From the NCBI RefSeq assembly GCF_040537815.1, contig NZ_JBEWSZ010000007.1:1-64000 (forward strand): DNA of 64,000 nucleotides, read 5' to 3'. A program made the translations under genes and the position numbers. Origin of the DNA: Mesorhizobium shangrilense. GTDB taxonomy: Bacteria; Pseudomonadota; Alphaproteobacteria; Rhizobiales; Rhizobiaceae. The notes beneath the pieces were generated by a model that had not been told where the DNA came from, made no database searches, and saw nothing but the letters and a program-made list of their open reading frames with translations. Positions 45,556-54,519 of this stretch are shown here, in pieces; positions within the stretch are counted from its first letter, which is position 1, and every line of letters starts with the position of its first letter.

Positions 45556-45610
45556 GGGTATCTCCTTGGACAGTTTGTTATGGCGCGGCGCTATCGCGGC
45601 GCTTCAAGTG

Positions 45611-45641
45611 GCCGGCCCCATCCCTGGCGGACGGGGCCGGC
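45611..45641. terminator. GC-rich perfect hairpin upstream of gabT
   Basis: GCCGGCCCC (45611-45619) and GGGGCCGGC (45633-45641) form a perfect 9-bp stem with a 13-base loop. There is no U-run on either side, so a Rho-independent terminator is not proven. It sits between the zinc-ribbon gene and gabT in the same-strand operon and could reduce read-through or protect mRNA ends, giving separate expression levels for hyuAB and gabTD. Confidence 0.4.
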
Positions 45642-45654
45642 GCATCAATCCCGA

Positions 45655-45766
45655 AGCATGATGCCGAAAGGTGTGAAGCGGTTTCGGACGACATCATGCT
45701 CTATCTCTTTGATTTGGAGGCGGATTAGGATTTCAGGCCATACGGGCTGAAATCATCCGGCTCTAG
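45655..45766. repeat. Rhizobial dispersed palindromic repeat, copy 3 (second subtype)
   Basis: Blocks GCATGATGCCGAAAGGTGTG, AAGCGGTTTCGGACGACATC and ATGCTCTATCTCTTTGAT are followed by a stem-loop pairing GATTTCAGGCC with GGGCTGAAATC (about 45728-45753) and a terminal CTCTAG. It is related in style to copies 1 and 2 but of another subtype. It overlaps the end of the zinc-ribbon gene: the repeat's CTCTAG supplies the TAG stop codon. Confidence 0.6.
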
Positions 45767-45954
45767 ACGGCGGCCTTGGGGCGGCGGGCGTCCCGTTCGA
45801 TCTTCCAGTCGACGCATTCCTGAGAGCAATAGATGCTCCCGTCATGCGTCTTCCTGCGGGCGGAATCCTCGGCCGACGCCTCATAGATCAGCACGCCGCA
45901 ATTGGCGCATTTCGTGTAGCTTTCGATGTAAAGCCCGTTCAGCGAAAACTTCAT
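45763..45954 (-). CDS. Small zinc-ribbon protein of the hyuAB operon
   Basis: A 63-residue protein. Two Cys pairs, TKCANCGVLIYEAS and IYCSQECVDWKIE, can bind one zinc. ATG 45954 lies five bases after the hyuB stop. Small third components occur beside some HyuA/HyuB-type enzymes (compare acetone carboxylase gamma subunits), so this may be an accessory subunit; that is inference. The stop codon is provided by a dispersed repeat, which suggests that the original C-terminus was replaced or trimmed by insertion. Confidence 0.7.
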   Translation of the reverse strand: MKFSLNGLYIESYTKCANCGVLIYEASAEDSARRKTHDGSIYCSQECVDWKIERDARRPKAAV

Positions 45955-45958
45955 GGTC

Positions 45959-47656
45959 TCAGGCCTCCTGATAGCCGTAGTGTTTCTGGGCGGCCGCCTT
46001 GGAGACGTAGCCCTCGCGGACATCCTCCGCGACCGCCGCCGGATCGCGCTTTGCCGGCTCGCCGTAGCCACCACCGCCGGGGGTGACGAGCCGCACGCGG
46101 TCGCCGCGGCGGATCGAGACGTTGGAATAGCGGCTGGTCGAGGCCTTGCCATAGGCCTCGCGCATCGTCTGCCAGTCTTCGCGGCCGTTCTTCATGACCA
46201 GCGTCGCGCCGACGCCGCCTTCCGTGCCGCCGTTCAGGCCCCAGGGGGCGAGCAGATGGCGGTCGGTCATCTGCGAGCAGATGATTTCGTCGTTAAGGCA
46301 CAGCATCTGCTTGGAATAGCCGACCCCACCACGATATTCGCCGGCACCGCCGGCATCGACGTTGAAGGCGAGGCTCTCGATGCGCCAGGGGAAGCGCGTC
46401 TCGTAGACTTCGACCGGCGTGATGCGGCAATTGCCGTTGATCGAGTCGACGCCGTCATTGCCATCGGCAAAGGCGCGGCCGCCCCAGCCGACCGCTTCGA
46501 GGTCGTAACAGGCGAAATACTCGCCTGTGTCGGCATCGACGCCGCCGAAGACGAAGTTGCAGTGGGTGGCACCCTCCGCCGCCATCACCCGGTTCGGGAT
46601 CGCCGGGGCCATGGCGCCGAGGATCGTGCCGACGATGCGTGGATGGGTTTCGGTGTTGCCGCCGACTTCCGGCGCGGGGAAGTCCACGTTGACGATGGTG
46701 CCGGGCGGCGCCATGACGCGGATCGGCCGGAAGCAGCCGGAATTGCGCGGGATCGTCGGGTCGGTCATGTGCAGCACGGCGTTGTAGGCCGCCGATGTGG
46801 CAACGCCGAGCGTCGCGTTGATCGGGCCGGAGGCTTGCGGCGAGGAACCGTGATAGTCGACGATGATCTCGCCGCCGCGCTTATGCACCTCGACAGCGAC
46901 CGTGTAAGTGCGGTCGGCGTCGATACCGTCGCTCTCAATCTTGTCGGAGAAGGCATAGATGCCGTCCGGGATCGCCTCCAGTTCGGCACGCATGCGACGC
47001 TCCGAATAGAGCAGCAAGTCGTTGACCGTCTCCTTGATTTTCTCCTTGCCGTACTTCTGGTAGATCTGCGTCATCTGCTTTTCGCCGAGGTCGACGGCGG
47101 CGATGAGCGCGCGCAGATCACCATAGTTGACGCGCGGCGTACGCACGTTGGCGAGAAGCAGCTTCCAGACCTCGATATTGTCCTTGCCGCGCTTCTTGAT
47201 CTTGACCGGCGGAATGCGAAGTCCCTCCTGGAAGATTTCCGTCGCCTCGCCGCAGAAGCCGCCGGGCGCCATGCCGCCGACTTCGGCGATATGGCCGATG
47301 GCGACGGCGAAGCCCATGATCTCGCCGTCGACGAAGATCGGCTTGAAGAAGGTGTGCTCCGGCGTATGCAGGCCCCCGCGATAGGGGTCGTTGTGCAGGA
47401 TGACGTCGCCCTCCTCGATCTCGTCGATCGGGATCTCCTTGAGGCAGGATTTGACGAGCAGCGGCATGCCGCCGATCTGCGCCGGGCAATAGTCGGCGAC
47501 CGCGATCATGTCGCCGTTCATGTCGGCAAGCCCGCAGGTGAAGTCGAGCGCCTCGTTGAAGATCGTCGAATAGGACGTCTTCATCAACACGATCCCCATC
47601 TCCTTGCAGAGAGAGACCATGCTGGATTCCAGAATGTTCATCGTAACGAAGTCCAT
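45959..47656 (-). CDS. hyuB: Hydantoinase B/oxoprolinase-family subunit
   Basis: A 565-residue protein: MNILESSMVSLCKEMGIVLM, LHNDPYRGGLHTPEHTFF, GGFCGEATEIFQEGLR, ATLGVATSAAYNAVLHM, APEVGGNTETHPRIVGTIL, and the glycine-rich RRGDRVRLVTPGGGGYGEP. Together with HyuA it forms an ATP-dependent ring-opening hydrolase; relatives act on hydantoins, 5-oxoproline, and lactams (OplBA and caprolactamase CapAB in Pseudomonas). GGAG sits ten bases before the ATG. It follows hyuA by 11 bases. Confidence 0.9.
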   Translation of the reverse strand: MDFVTMNILESSMVSLCKEMGIVLMKTSYSTIFNEALDFTCGLADMNGDMIAVADYCPAQIGGMPLLVKSCLKEIPIDEIEEGDVILHNDPYRGGLHTPEHTFFKPIFVDGEIMGFAVAIGHIAEVGGMAPGGFCGEATEIFQEGLRIPPVKIKKRGKDNIEVWKLLLANVRTPRVNYGDLRALIAAVDLGEKQMTQIYQKYGKEKIKETVNDLLLYSERRMRAELEAIPDGIYAFSDKIESDGIDADRTYTVAVEVHKRGGEIIVDYHGSSPQASGPINATLGVATSAAYNAVLHMTDPTIPRNSGCFRPIRVMAPPGTIVNVDFPAPEVGGNTETHPRIVGTILGAMAPAIPNRVMAAEGATHCNFVFGGVDADTGEYFACYDLEAVGWGGRAFADGNDGVDSINGNCRITPVEVYETRFPWRIESLAFNVDAGGAGEYRGGVGYSKQMLCLNDEIICSQMTDRHLLAPWGLNGGTEGGVGATLVMKNGREDWQTMREAYGKASTSRYSNVSIRRGDRVRLVTPGGGGYGEPAKRDPAAVAEDVREGYVSKAAAQKHYGYQEA

Positions 47657-47667
47657 GATGGTACTCC

Positions 47668-49698
47668 TCAGGCCGAAATGATCAGATTGCCGAGCCGGTC
47701 GACGCGGAGCGTCTGTTTCGGCTGCAAAATGGTGACGGAGGCGCTTTCCTCCACAATGGCGGGACCGGCGACGGTCTGCCCCTGCTTGAACGCGCCGCGG
47801 TCGTAGGTCTTTACGTCGTGCCAGCCGTCCTCGAAGCGTACCTTGCGGCTGCCGGAGGACGCCGGCGTGCCTTCGCCCTTTTCGAGCTCCCGCATCTTCG
47901 GTTTTTCGGAGACGGCGACGGCGACGACCTTGAGATTGACCGTCTCGATGGTCTCACCCGGAATGGAGAAGCCGAAGCGGTTCTGGTGCTCCTCGTGGAA
48001 GCGTTCCCAGAGGCTTGCTATGGTCTCCTCGGTGAACTGGTTGGCCGGGAAGCTCAGTTCCAGCTCGTGATTCTGGCCGAAGTAGCGGGCCTCGATGGAG
48101 CGGTAGACCTCTACCTTCTGCTGGTAGCCCTGGGAGACCAGCTCGGCGATGGCGCCATCCACCAGTTCCGTCATCGCCGCCGTGGCGCGGGCACCGTCGA
48201 AGTATTTCGAGATCTGCTGCACCGTGCGATGCCGGTCAACGCGCGCATCGGTCATGATGAAGCCGAAGGCGGAGAACTGGCCGGGATAGTTCGGCACGAT
48301 GCCATGCGGAATGCCGGAAATATCCATCAGGTCGCAGATATGCACCGGCCCCGCGCCACCCGAAGCGACGAGCGAGAAGTCGCGCGGATCAAGGCCGCGC
48401 TGGAGGAGAACGGCACGCAGAGCGCCAAGCATGTTGTTGTTGGCGATCTGCACCATGGCGAAGGCAGCAGCATCGACCTCGAGGCCGAGCTGGTCGGCGA
48501 TCGTCTTGACCGCGCGATGCGCCGCCCCGGCGTCGAGCTTCATCTTGCCGCCGAGGAAGTAGTCGGGGTTGATGCGGCCGAGCACGACATTGGCGTCCGT
48601 CACCGTGGCATTCTCGCCGCCACGGCCGTAGCAGGCAGGCCCCGGTGCCGCACCGGCCGATTGCGGGCCCATGCGCAACATGCCGCCCTTGTCGATCCAG
48701 GCAATGGAGCCGCCGCCGGCGCCGATCGTGTGGATGTCGATCATTGGGATCTGGATCGGCAGGCCCCATTCGATCTCGAAACTCGTCGTCACATGCTCCA
48801 TGCCGTCCACGACGGTCGAGCAATCGGTCGAGGTTCCACCCATGTCGAAGGTGACGAGGTTCTTGATGCCGGTGAGTTCGGAGAGGACGCGGGTGGCGAC
48901 GACCGCACCGGTCGGGCCGGAGAGCGTCATCTGCACCGGCGCTTCTGCAGCACCTTTCAGCGTCGATTCACCGCCGTTCGACTTGATCACGCCGATCCTG
49001 TCGCCGATGCCGATGCCATCGAGGCGCTTCTGCATGCGATGGAAATTGTCGGAGACGATGGGCTTCAGATAGGCGTCGGCAATCGTGGTCGAGGCGCGGT
49101 CGTATTCCTTCCACTTCGGCAGCACCTCGTAGGAGATCGAGATCGGCATGCCGGGCAGTTCTTCCGCGAGGATGTCGCGGATGCGCTGCTCGTGGCTCGG
49201 ATCGATATAGGAGAACAGCGTGCAGACGGCGATCGCCTCGATCGTGCCGTCGGCCTTGATCGTTGCGGCCACCTCGCGCACGGCCGCCTCATCGAGCGCC
49301 GTGACAAGCTCGCCCTTGGCGCTGAAACGCCCGCCGATCTCATAGGTGTCGGCGCGCTTCATCAACGGCTTGGTCTTGATCCAGGTAATGTCGTAGTGGC
49401 TGCGGCGATCGCCGCGCTGGATGAAGGGAACATCGCGAAAACCGGTGGTCGTGACATAGGCGACCTTCGCGCCGCGCCTCGTCAGCAGCGCGTTGGTGGC
49501 GATCGTCGTGCCGAGACGGATCTTGTCGACGCTTGCGACATCCTCCACCTGCGCGAGCCCCTGGAGCACGCCTTCGATCGGTTCGGAGGGCGTCGTCAGG
49601 TTCTTCCAGTTTTCGATGGTGCCGGTCGCCGCATCGTAGGAAACGAAGTCGGTAAACGTTCCCCCGATGTCGATGCCGATGATTTTGCTGTCAGGCAT
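47668..49698 (-). CDS. hyuA: Hydantoinase A/oxoprolinase-family subunit (ATP-binding)
   Basis: A 676-residue protein of the ASKHA fold. The N-terminal phosphate-1 motif is IIGIDIGGTFTDFVSYD; RLGTTIATNALLTRRGAKVA follows; phosphate-2 is TFDMGGTSTDCSTV; then IDIHTIGAGGGSIAWID and GPACYGRGGENATVTDANVV. It couples ATP hydrolysis to amide-ring activation together with HyuB. ATG 49698 has GAGG five bases upstream; an ATG six codons earlier is rejected. It follows the gntR gene by 26 bases in the same operon. Confidence 0.9.
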   Translation of the reverse strand: MPDSKIIGIDIGGTFTDFVSYDAATGTIENWKNLTTPSEPIEGVLQGLAQVEDVASVDKIRLGTTIATNALLTRRGAKVAYVTTTGFRDVPFIQRGDRRSHYDITWIKTKPLMKRADTYEIGGRFSAKGELVTALDEAAVREVAATIKADGTIEAIAVCTLFSYIDPSHEQRIRDILAEELPGMPISISYEVLPKWKEYDRASTTIADAYLKPIVSDNFHRMQKRLDGIGIGDRIGVIKSNGGESTLKGAAEAPVQMTLSGPTGAVVATRVLSELTGIKNLVTFDMGGTSTDCSTVVDGMEHVTTSFEIEWGLPIQIPMIDIHTIGAGGGSIAWIDKGGMLRMGPQSAGAAPGPACYGRGGENATVTDANVVLGRINPDYFLGGKMKLDAGAAHRAVKTIADQLGLEVDAAAFAMVQIANNNMLGALRAVLLQRGLDPRDFSLVASGGAGPVHICDLMDISGIPHGIVPNYPGQFSAFGFIMTDARVDRHRTVQQISKYFDGARATAAMTELVDGAIAELVSQGYQQKVEVYRSIEARYFGQNHELELSFPANQFTEETIASLWERFHEEHQNRFGFSIPGETIETVNLKVVAVAVSEKPKMRELEKGEGTPASSGSRKVRFEDGWHDVKTYDRGAFKQGQTVAGPAIVEESASVTILQPKQTLRVDRLGNLIISA

Positions 49699-49724
49699 TA
49701 TGTCCTCATTTCTCATGGATAGGA

Positions 49725-50426
49725 TCAGGACGAGCGGGGTTTTTCCCGGTCGTAAGCTTCAAGCAGGTGACGCCAGGAATCGCGGATATGATCGCGGACG
49801 GCATCCATCGCCTTTTGGGGATTGCGGGTGCGCAGCGCCTCGACGACCGGCCAGTGATCGACGGCCGCCGCCATCTGGCTCTCGAACTGGCGTTCCGCCA
49901 TCGTGATCAGCATCTGTACTTCCGCCTGGATGTTGGTGAAGGCGTGCAGCGTCTGGCGGTTCTTCGAGAGCCGGCAGATCTCCAGGTGGAAGGCGAGGTC
50001 GTTCTCGACAAGCGCGATCTCGTCATTGGCATTGGCGGCCGCGACCATGGCATCGACGAAACCGGCGATGCGGTCGATGTCGGCATCCGTCATCTGCGGC
50101 AGCGCCTGTTCCATCGCGAAACGTTCGACGACGACGCGGAAGGAGAAGATCTCGTCGATATCGCTGTGCAGGAAAGTGCGAACGAAGGTGCCCTTGCGGG
50201 GAACCGCGACGAGCAGGCCACGCTCCTCCAACCGGCGGATCGCCTCGCGGATGGGATTGCGGCTGATCCCGAGCTGGCGGGCCAGTTCCGCTTCGTTGAT
50301 GCGCTGGCCGGGCTGGAGCCGGCCGAAGATCAGTTCGCGCACGAGCAACGTCGAAACCTGGTCGGACAGCATCCGGTGGTCGATGATGCCGATCGGCTCG
50401 TCTGTATTGAAGAGATTGTTAGCCAT
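49725..50426 (-). CDS. GntR-family regulator (FCD subfamily) of the catabolic operon
   Basis: A 233-residue protein. The winged helix is about residues 22-90 (LIFGRLQPGQRINEAELARQ, ISRNPIREAIRRLEERGLLV). The FCD domain covers about 95-225 (RVVVERFAMEQALPQ, ENDLAFHLEICRLS, AVDHWPVVEALRTRN). It is encoded inside the operon it probably controls, overlapping livM by eight bases. The palindrome at 54520-54539 between livJ and livF is the best candidate operator. The effector is likely the imported substrate or its acid product. Confidence 0.85.
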   Translation of the reverse strand: MANNLFNTDEPIGIIDHRMLSDQVSTLLVRELIFGRLQPGQRINEAELARQLGISRNPIREAIRRLEERGLLVAVPRKGTFVRTFLHSDIDEIFSFRVVVERFAMEQALPQMTDADIDRIAGFVDAMVAAANANDEIALVENDLAFHLEICRLSKNRQTLHAFTNIQAEVQMLITMAERQFESQMAAAVDHWPVVEALRTRNPQKAMDAVRDHIRDSWRHLLEAYDREKPRSS

Positions 50427-51480
50427 TGATGAGCCCCTTCTCGCGGTGTGGCTGCTGCGGCAGGCCTATTTCTCGCCCTGCCATGATCCCGTCTTTGCGG
50501 AAGACCAGTATCAACAGCATAAAGCCCGCGATGATAAGCTCCTGCGTTCCCGCCGGCAGCGACCACTGCTGGCCGCCGATCGAGATCCCCCCTTCGAGGC
50601 GACGGAAGATATCGACCATCGCCGTGATGACGACGACGCCGACCACCGCGCCGGCAAGGCTGCCCATGCCGCCGACGATGAGCATGGCGAGCGCGAGGAA
50701 GGTGAAGCTCAGGAAGAAATTGTTGATCGACACGGTGCCGAGGTAATGCGCCTGCAACACGCCGCCGAGGCCGACCAGAAAGCCCGAGAGCGTGAAGGCG
50801 ATGAGCCGCGACCAGTAGAGCGAGATGCCCGACGCGGCGGCCGCGACCTCGTCTTCCCGCGTCGCCCGGATCGCAAGGCCGAAGGCGGAAATCTGGTAGA
50901 GATAGGCGATGACGATCGCGAGAACGGCGCAGCCGAGCGCCAGCCAGGCCGTTACATAGGTCGGTAGCCCGACGATCGAGGCAGAGCCCATCGTGACGCT
51001 GTCCCAGTTGGAATAGACCACGTTCAGGATGAAGAGCACAGCAAGCGTGGAGATCGACGCCGCAAGGCCCGTGAGCCGCATGATGACGAGGCCGGTGAGG
51101 AAGGCGGCGGCGCCGGCGAGCAGCACCGAGACGATGGCGGACGGCAGCAGCGGAATGCTCTGGTCGCGCAGGAAATGCGGCAGGCCGGACATGGTGATCG
51201 GCTTCAGCATCTCGCAGCAGGTCTGCCAGGCCGAGGCATAGGCTGCGATCGCCATGAAGGTGGCATGGCCGAAAGAAATAATGCCGGAATTGCCGACGAA
51301 GACGTAAAGCCCGACGACGATGACGATGCTGATCAGCATTTCGATGACGGTGCGCTGCAGGGACAGGCCGCCGAAGTGGCCGGTGACCACGACGATGAGC
51401 GCGAGCGGCACGACGAGCGCCAGCACTGGAAACCAGAAGCGGCCGATCGCGGCAAGGGATGGCATGGTCTTGCTCTTCAT
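50419..51480 (-). CDS. livM: Branched-chain-type amino acid ABC transporter permease (LivM-type)
   Basis: A 353-residue protein with 9-10 membrane helices. LivM motifs include VGLYVFVGNSGIISFGHATF, ISTLAVLFILNVVYS, IRATREDEVAAAASG (the ATPase-coupling loop) and GGMGSLAGAVVGVVVITAMV. The ATG lies directly at the livH stop (TAATG). Substrate class for Liv transporters ranges from leucine to omega-amino acids, urea and aromatic acids; context here suggests a lactam or amino acid. Confidence 0.9.
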   Translation of the reverse strand: MKSKTMPSLAAIGRFWFPVLALVVPLALIVVVTGHFGGLSLQRTVIEMLISIVIVVGLYVFVGNSGIISFGHATFMAIAAYASAWQTCCEMLKPITMSGLPHFLRDQSIPLLPSAIVSVLLAGAAAFLTGLVIMRLTGLAASISTLAVLFILNVVYSNWDSVTMGSASIVGLPTYVTAWLALGCAVLAIVIAYLYQISAFGLAIRATREDEVAAAASGISLYWSRLIAFTLSGFLVGLGGVLQAHYLGTVSINNFFLSFTFLALAMLIVGGMGSLAGAVVGVVVITAMVDIFRRLEGGISIGGQQWSLPAGTQELIIAGFMLLILVFRKDGIMAGREIGLPQQPHREKGLING

Positions 51481-52394
51481 TACACACGTTCCTTCGCGGC
51501 GCTGGTGACGATCAGGCCTTGCGGGCGGACGAGGAGGATCAGGATGACGAGCGTGAACACACCGGCATCGCGGAAGGGGCGCAGATCGGCCGGCAGGTAG
51601 GTTTGCAGGAGCACGCTGGCGACACCCACGAGGAACCCGCCAAGTGCTGCCCCCGGCAGCGAGCCCATGCCGCCGATAACAGTGGCGAAGAAGCCGTAGA
51701 CGACGGGCATCAGGCCCATCCGCAGATCGAGCGTGCCCGTCTGGATCGTGAGCAGCAGGGAGACCACACCGCTGAGCAGGCCCGAAATGGCAAAGGCGAG
51801 CGCGATCACCCGGTTCGCCGGCATACCGAGCAGCCGGGCCATCTGGAAGTTTTCCGCCGCTGCCCGCATCTGGATGCCGAGCGGTGTCTTCTTGAGGAAG
51901 AGAACCAGCGCGACGAGCAGGCCGGCGGTGACGCCCATGGTCAGGAGCTGCACGCCCGGAACGCGCACGCCGCCGATTTCCACCGCATTTGCGAGACTCT
52001 GCCCGATCCCGACCGATTTAGGCCGGCCGGTATGGATGAGCATGACGAGGTTCTGCAGGAAATAGCTGACGGCGAAGGAGGAGATGAGCAGCGTCGACGG
52101 GTTGGAATTGCGCAGCGGTCGGAAGGCGACGCGCTCCGTCAGCAGCGCCAGCACGACAACCACGAAAAGCACGCCGCCGATCATGAGGGCAGCGGGAAGC
52201 GCACCGAGCAGCAACGGCGGCGTGACGCTCGCCGTGGGCACGACCAGCGCATAGGCGCCGATGGTGATATAGTCGGCCTGCGCGAAATTGACGAGCCGCA
52301 TGACGCCGAAGACGAGGCCGATCGCCAACGCGACAAGGGCATACAGGCTGCCCAGCGCGATGGCATCGACGAGAACTTGAACGATGTTGGCCAT
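51480..52394 (-). CDS. livH: Branched-chain-type amino acid ABC transporter permease (LivH-type)
   Basis: A 304-residue membrane protein: ALGSLYALVALAIGLVFGVM, RLVNFAQADYITIGAYA, MRAAAENFQMARLLGMPANR (coupling loop) and FFATVIGGMGSLPGAALGGF. It pairs with LivM to form the channel. ATG 52394 (MANIVQV) is chosen; the longer open frame runs through the livG end. Eleven bases separate it from the livG stop. Confidence 0.9.
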   Translation of the reverse strand: MANIVQVLVDAIALGSLYALVALAIGLVFGVMRLVNFAQADYITIGAYALVVPTASVTPPLLLGALPAALMIGGVLFVVVVLALLTERVAFRPLRNSNPSTLLISSFAVSYFLQNLVMLIHTGRPKSVGIGQSLANAVEIGGVRVPGVQLLTMGVTAGLLVALVLFLKKTPLGIQMRAAAENFQMARLLGMPANRVIALAFAISGLLSGVVSLLLTIQTGTLDLRMGLMPVVYGFFATVIGGMGSLPGAALGGFLVGVASVLLQTYLPADLRPFRDAGVFTLVILILLVRPQGLIVTSAAKERV

Positions 52395-52405
52395 GGCGTC
52401 CGGTC

Positions 52406-53176
52406 CTAGATCGCGAGTGTGCTGTCGGCCGCTTTTTCGCCCAGATAGGCGCGGCGAACGGCGGGGTTCATCCGGATATCCTGCGGCGAGCCTTCGGCGA
52501 GGCTCTGCCCGCCATCGAGCACATGGATGCGCTGGCACACCCCCATGATCACCTTCATGTTGTGTTCGATCAGCAGCACGCCGCAGCCAAAGCGGGCCGG
52601 CAGCTCGGCGATGACTTTCATCAGCGCCTCGCACTCAGCGTCGTTCATGCCGGAAGCCGGCTCGTCGAGCAGCGCGAAGGACGGCTGCAAGGCGAGTGCT
52701 CGGGCGATGCCGACGCGCCGCTCGTCGCCATAGGAAAGACTGTCGCAACGGTGATCGGCCTTCCCCGCGAGGCCCATCCAGTCGAGGATGTCGAGCGCCC
52801 GCTCACGGGCCTCCCGACGAGACAGCCCGCCGCCGATCGCCGCAACGGAGAGGTTCTGCTCCACCGTCATTGTCCGGAACAGCCGGGCCGCCTGAAAGCT
52901 TCGGCCGATGCCGGCCTGGGCGATCTTGCGGGCAGTCAGCCGCGAGACGTCGATGCCGTCAAGGCGGATGCTGCCGCTCGTCGGCCGCTGGAAGCCGCTC
53001 AGCACATTGACCATCGTCGTCTTGCCGGCGCCGTTCGGACCGATGAGGCCGAGGACTTCGCCGCGGCTGAGTTCGAGGTCGACCCCGTTGAGCGCCCGGA
53101 TGCCGCCAAAGGCGACGGCGACACCGCGGGCTTCCAGCCGTTCTTTCGATCCCGATCTTTTCGATGGGCGTGACAT
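52406..53176 (-). CDS. livG: Branched-chain-type amino acid ABC transporter ATPase (LivG-type)
   Basis: A 256-residue ATPase: Walker A GLIGPNGAGKTTMVN, Q-loop region GIGRSFQAARLFRTMTVEQN, signature LSYGDERRVGIARAL (variant of LSGGQ with Tyr), Walker B FALLDEPASGMN and H-loop LLIEHN. The 15-residue Arg/Lys-rich start (MSRPSKRSGSKER) is unusual and the ribosome site is weak, so the true start could be downstream. The second ATPase, LivF, is encoded on the other strand at 54632. Confidence 0.9.
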   Translation of the reverse strand: MSRPSKRSGSKERLEARGVAVAFGGIRALNGVDLELSRGEVLGLIGPNGAGKTTMVNVLSGFQRPTSGSIRLDGIDVSRLTARKIAQAGIGRSFQAARLFRTMTVEQNLSVAAIGGGLSRREARERALDILDWMGLAGKADHRCDSLSYGDERRVGIARALALQPSFALLDEPASGMNDAECEALMKVIAELPARFGCGVLLIEHNMKVIMGVCQRIHVLDGGQSLAEGSPQDIRMNPAVRRAYLGEKAADSTLAI

Positions 53177-53230
53177 ATCGGGCGAGACCTATCCGTAAGC
53201 TCGGCTGTGAATTTTCCAGGAGATTTGGTT

Positions 53231-53260
53231 CCGCCAGCCGCACCACTATGCGGCCGGCGG
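53231..53260. terminator. Strong stem-loop between livJ and livG
   Basis: CCGCCAGCCGC (53231-53241) pairs with GCGGCCGGCGG (53250-53260) over 11 positions with one mismatch and an 8-base loop. It lies 11 bases past the livJ stop on the minus strand, before livG. There is no U-tract, so it is more likely an mRNA-stabilising or attenuating structure, as commonly found after binding-protein genes so that they are expressed above the transporter genes. Confidence 0.5.
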
Positions 53261-53271
53261 ATCGCGGTCGG

Positions 53272-54468
53272 TTACTGACCGACGCGGAACAGGAGCTTCA
53301 TGTCCGGCTTGAACGAGTTCCGGTAGACCTCGACGGCGTGGAAGGAGCCGCTCTCGACCTTCATGATCAGCCAGGGGCGGTCGACCTGGATATGCAACTG
53401 ATCGGTAAACGAGGTCGGTCCGGCCGTGAACGGCTGGTCCTTGAAGGAGTTCATGACGCCGACCACGGCTTCGGATTCAGTCGTCTTCGCTTGCTCGACC
53501 GCATACGCCCACTGCTCGATGAGGCTGTAGCCCAGAACCGAGTAGGAGGAGACCGGCGGCTCGCCGTAACGCGCCTTGTGGCTTTCAAGGAACTTGTTCA
53601 TCTCCGGCCGCGGGTCATCGCCGTAGAGCGACATGAAGGCGGGCAGGTAAAAATCCTTCAGGCCCGGTACGGCGTTGAGCCAATAATTGTCGACCATCGC
53701 CGTGTTGGCGAGGATCGGCTGGTCGATGCCGGCGGCGCGCAGCTGGCGCACGGCAGAAGCGCCACCCGGCGTGAACGAGCAGACGAAGACCGCGTCCGGC
53801 TGTTTTGCAAGCCCCTTGAGGCGGGTGATCTGCGAGGCGATCGACGGGTCGTCGTTCTTGAAGGTGTCGTTACCGAGGATCGTTTCCTCGCCGCCACCCG
53901 CGACCCAGGCCGCCCGGAATCCGGCGCAGGCCGACTTGTTGTATTCGATCGTCAGGTCTTCGAGCACGTAGACTGACTTCAGGTTCATCTTCTTTTGGGC
54001 ATATTCGGCAATCGCGATGCCTTCCGACTGCGCCGCGCTGTTGGCGGTGAAGGTGAGTGGACCGACGCCCTGGACGCCCATCTTCGGATCGGCGGCGCAC
54101 AGGCTGAAGGCGATCTTGCCGGCCTGCTTGGCGGCGAGCGCCGACGGGGCGCCAAAATCGTAGTCACAGGAGACGACCAGCATGTCGACGCCGCCATCGA
54201 CGAGCTGCGCGCCGACAGTTGCAGCGCGAGCCTGGTCCGTCTTGGTGTCCATGACAGAATATTCGATCTGGCGTCCCAGCAGGCCGCCAGCCTTGTTGAT
54301 CTCCTCGATCTTCATGACCGCCGCTTTGAAGGGCGCGCTGTCGTAGTTCGAAAGCCAGCCGGATTCCGCGATGGCGAACCCGATCTTGATCGGCTCTTCG
54401 GCGCGCACGCCGGTCATAGGCAATAGAAGGGCGATTGCGGCCGAAGCGGCCACAGCAACAGATTTCAT
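53272..54468 (-). CDS. livJ: ABC transporter substrate-binding protein (Leu/Ile/Val-type)
   Basis: A 398-residue protein. A Sec signal occupies residues 1-23 (SVAVAASAAIALLLPMTGVRA). The mature type-I periplasmic fold has IKIGFAIAESGWLSNYD, KAAVMKIEEINKAGGLLGRQ, VDMLVVSCDYDFGAPSALA, and FVCSFTPGGASAVRQLRAAG. It captures the substrate in the periplasm. ATG 54468 is chosen for the compact signal; the 16-residue upstream extension is rejected. First gene of the ten-gene operon and probably the most highly expressed. Confidence 0.9.
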   Translation of the reverse strand: MKSVAVAASAAIALLLPMTGVRAEEPIKIGFAIAESGWLSNYDSAPFKAAVMKIEEINKAGGLLGRQIEYSVMDTKTDQARAATVGAQLVDGGVDMLVVSCDYDFGAPSALAAKQAGKIAFSLCAADPKMGVQGVGPLTFTANSAAQSEGIAIAEYAQKKMNLKSVYVLEDLTIEYNKSACAGFRAAWVAGGGEETILGNDTFKNDDPSIASQITRLKGLAKQPDAVFVCSFTPGGASAVRQLRAAGIDQPILANTAMVDNYWLNAVPGLKDFYLPAFMSLYGDDPRPEMNKFLESHKARYGEPPVSSYSVLGYSLIEQWAYAVEQAKTTESEAVVGVMNSFKDQPFTAGPTSFTDQLHIQVDRPWLIMKVESGSFHAVEVYRNSFKPDMKLLFRVGQ

Positions 54469-54519
54469 CGTCGTTCCCCTTGGCGATGAGCGATGCACCG
54501 CCTTAATTATTTGCACATA

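Noticed and set aside
47818..49722. Long forward frame of 634 residues opposite hyuA
   Set aside because: It is the shadow of the real hyuA gene; the protein has no domain and is rich in Arg, Asp and His as expected for antisense of GC-rich coding DNA.
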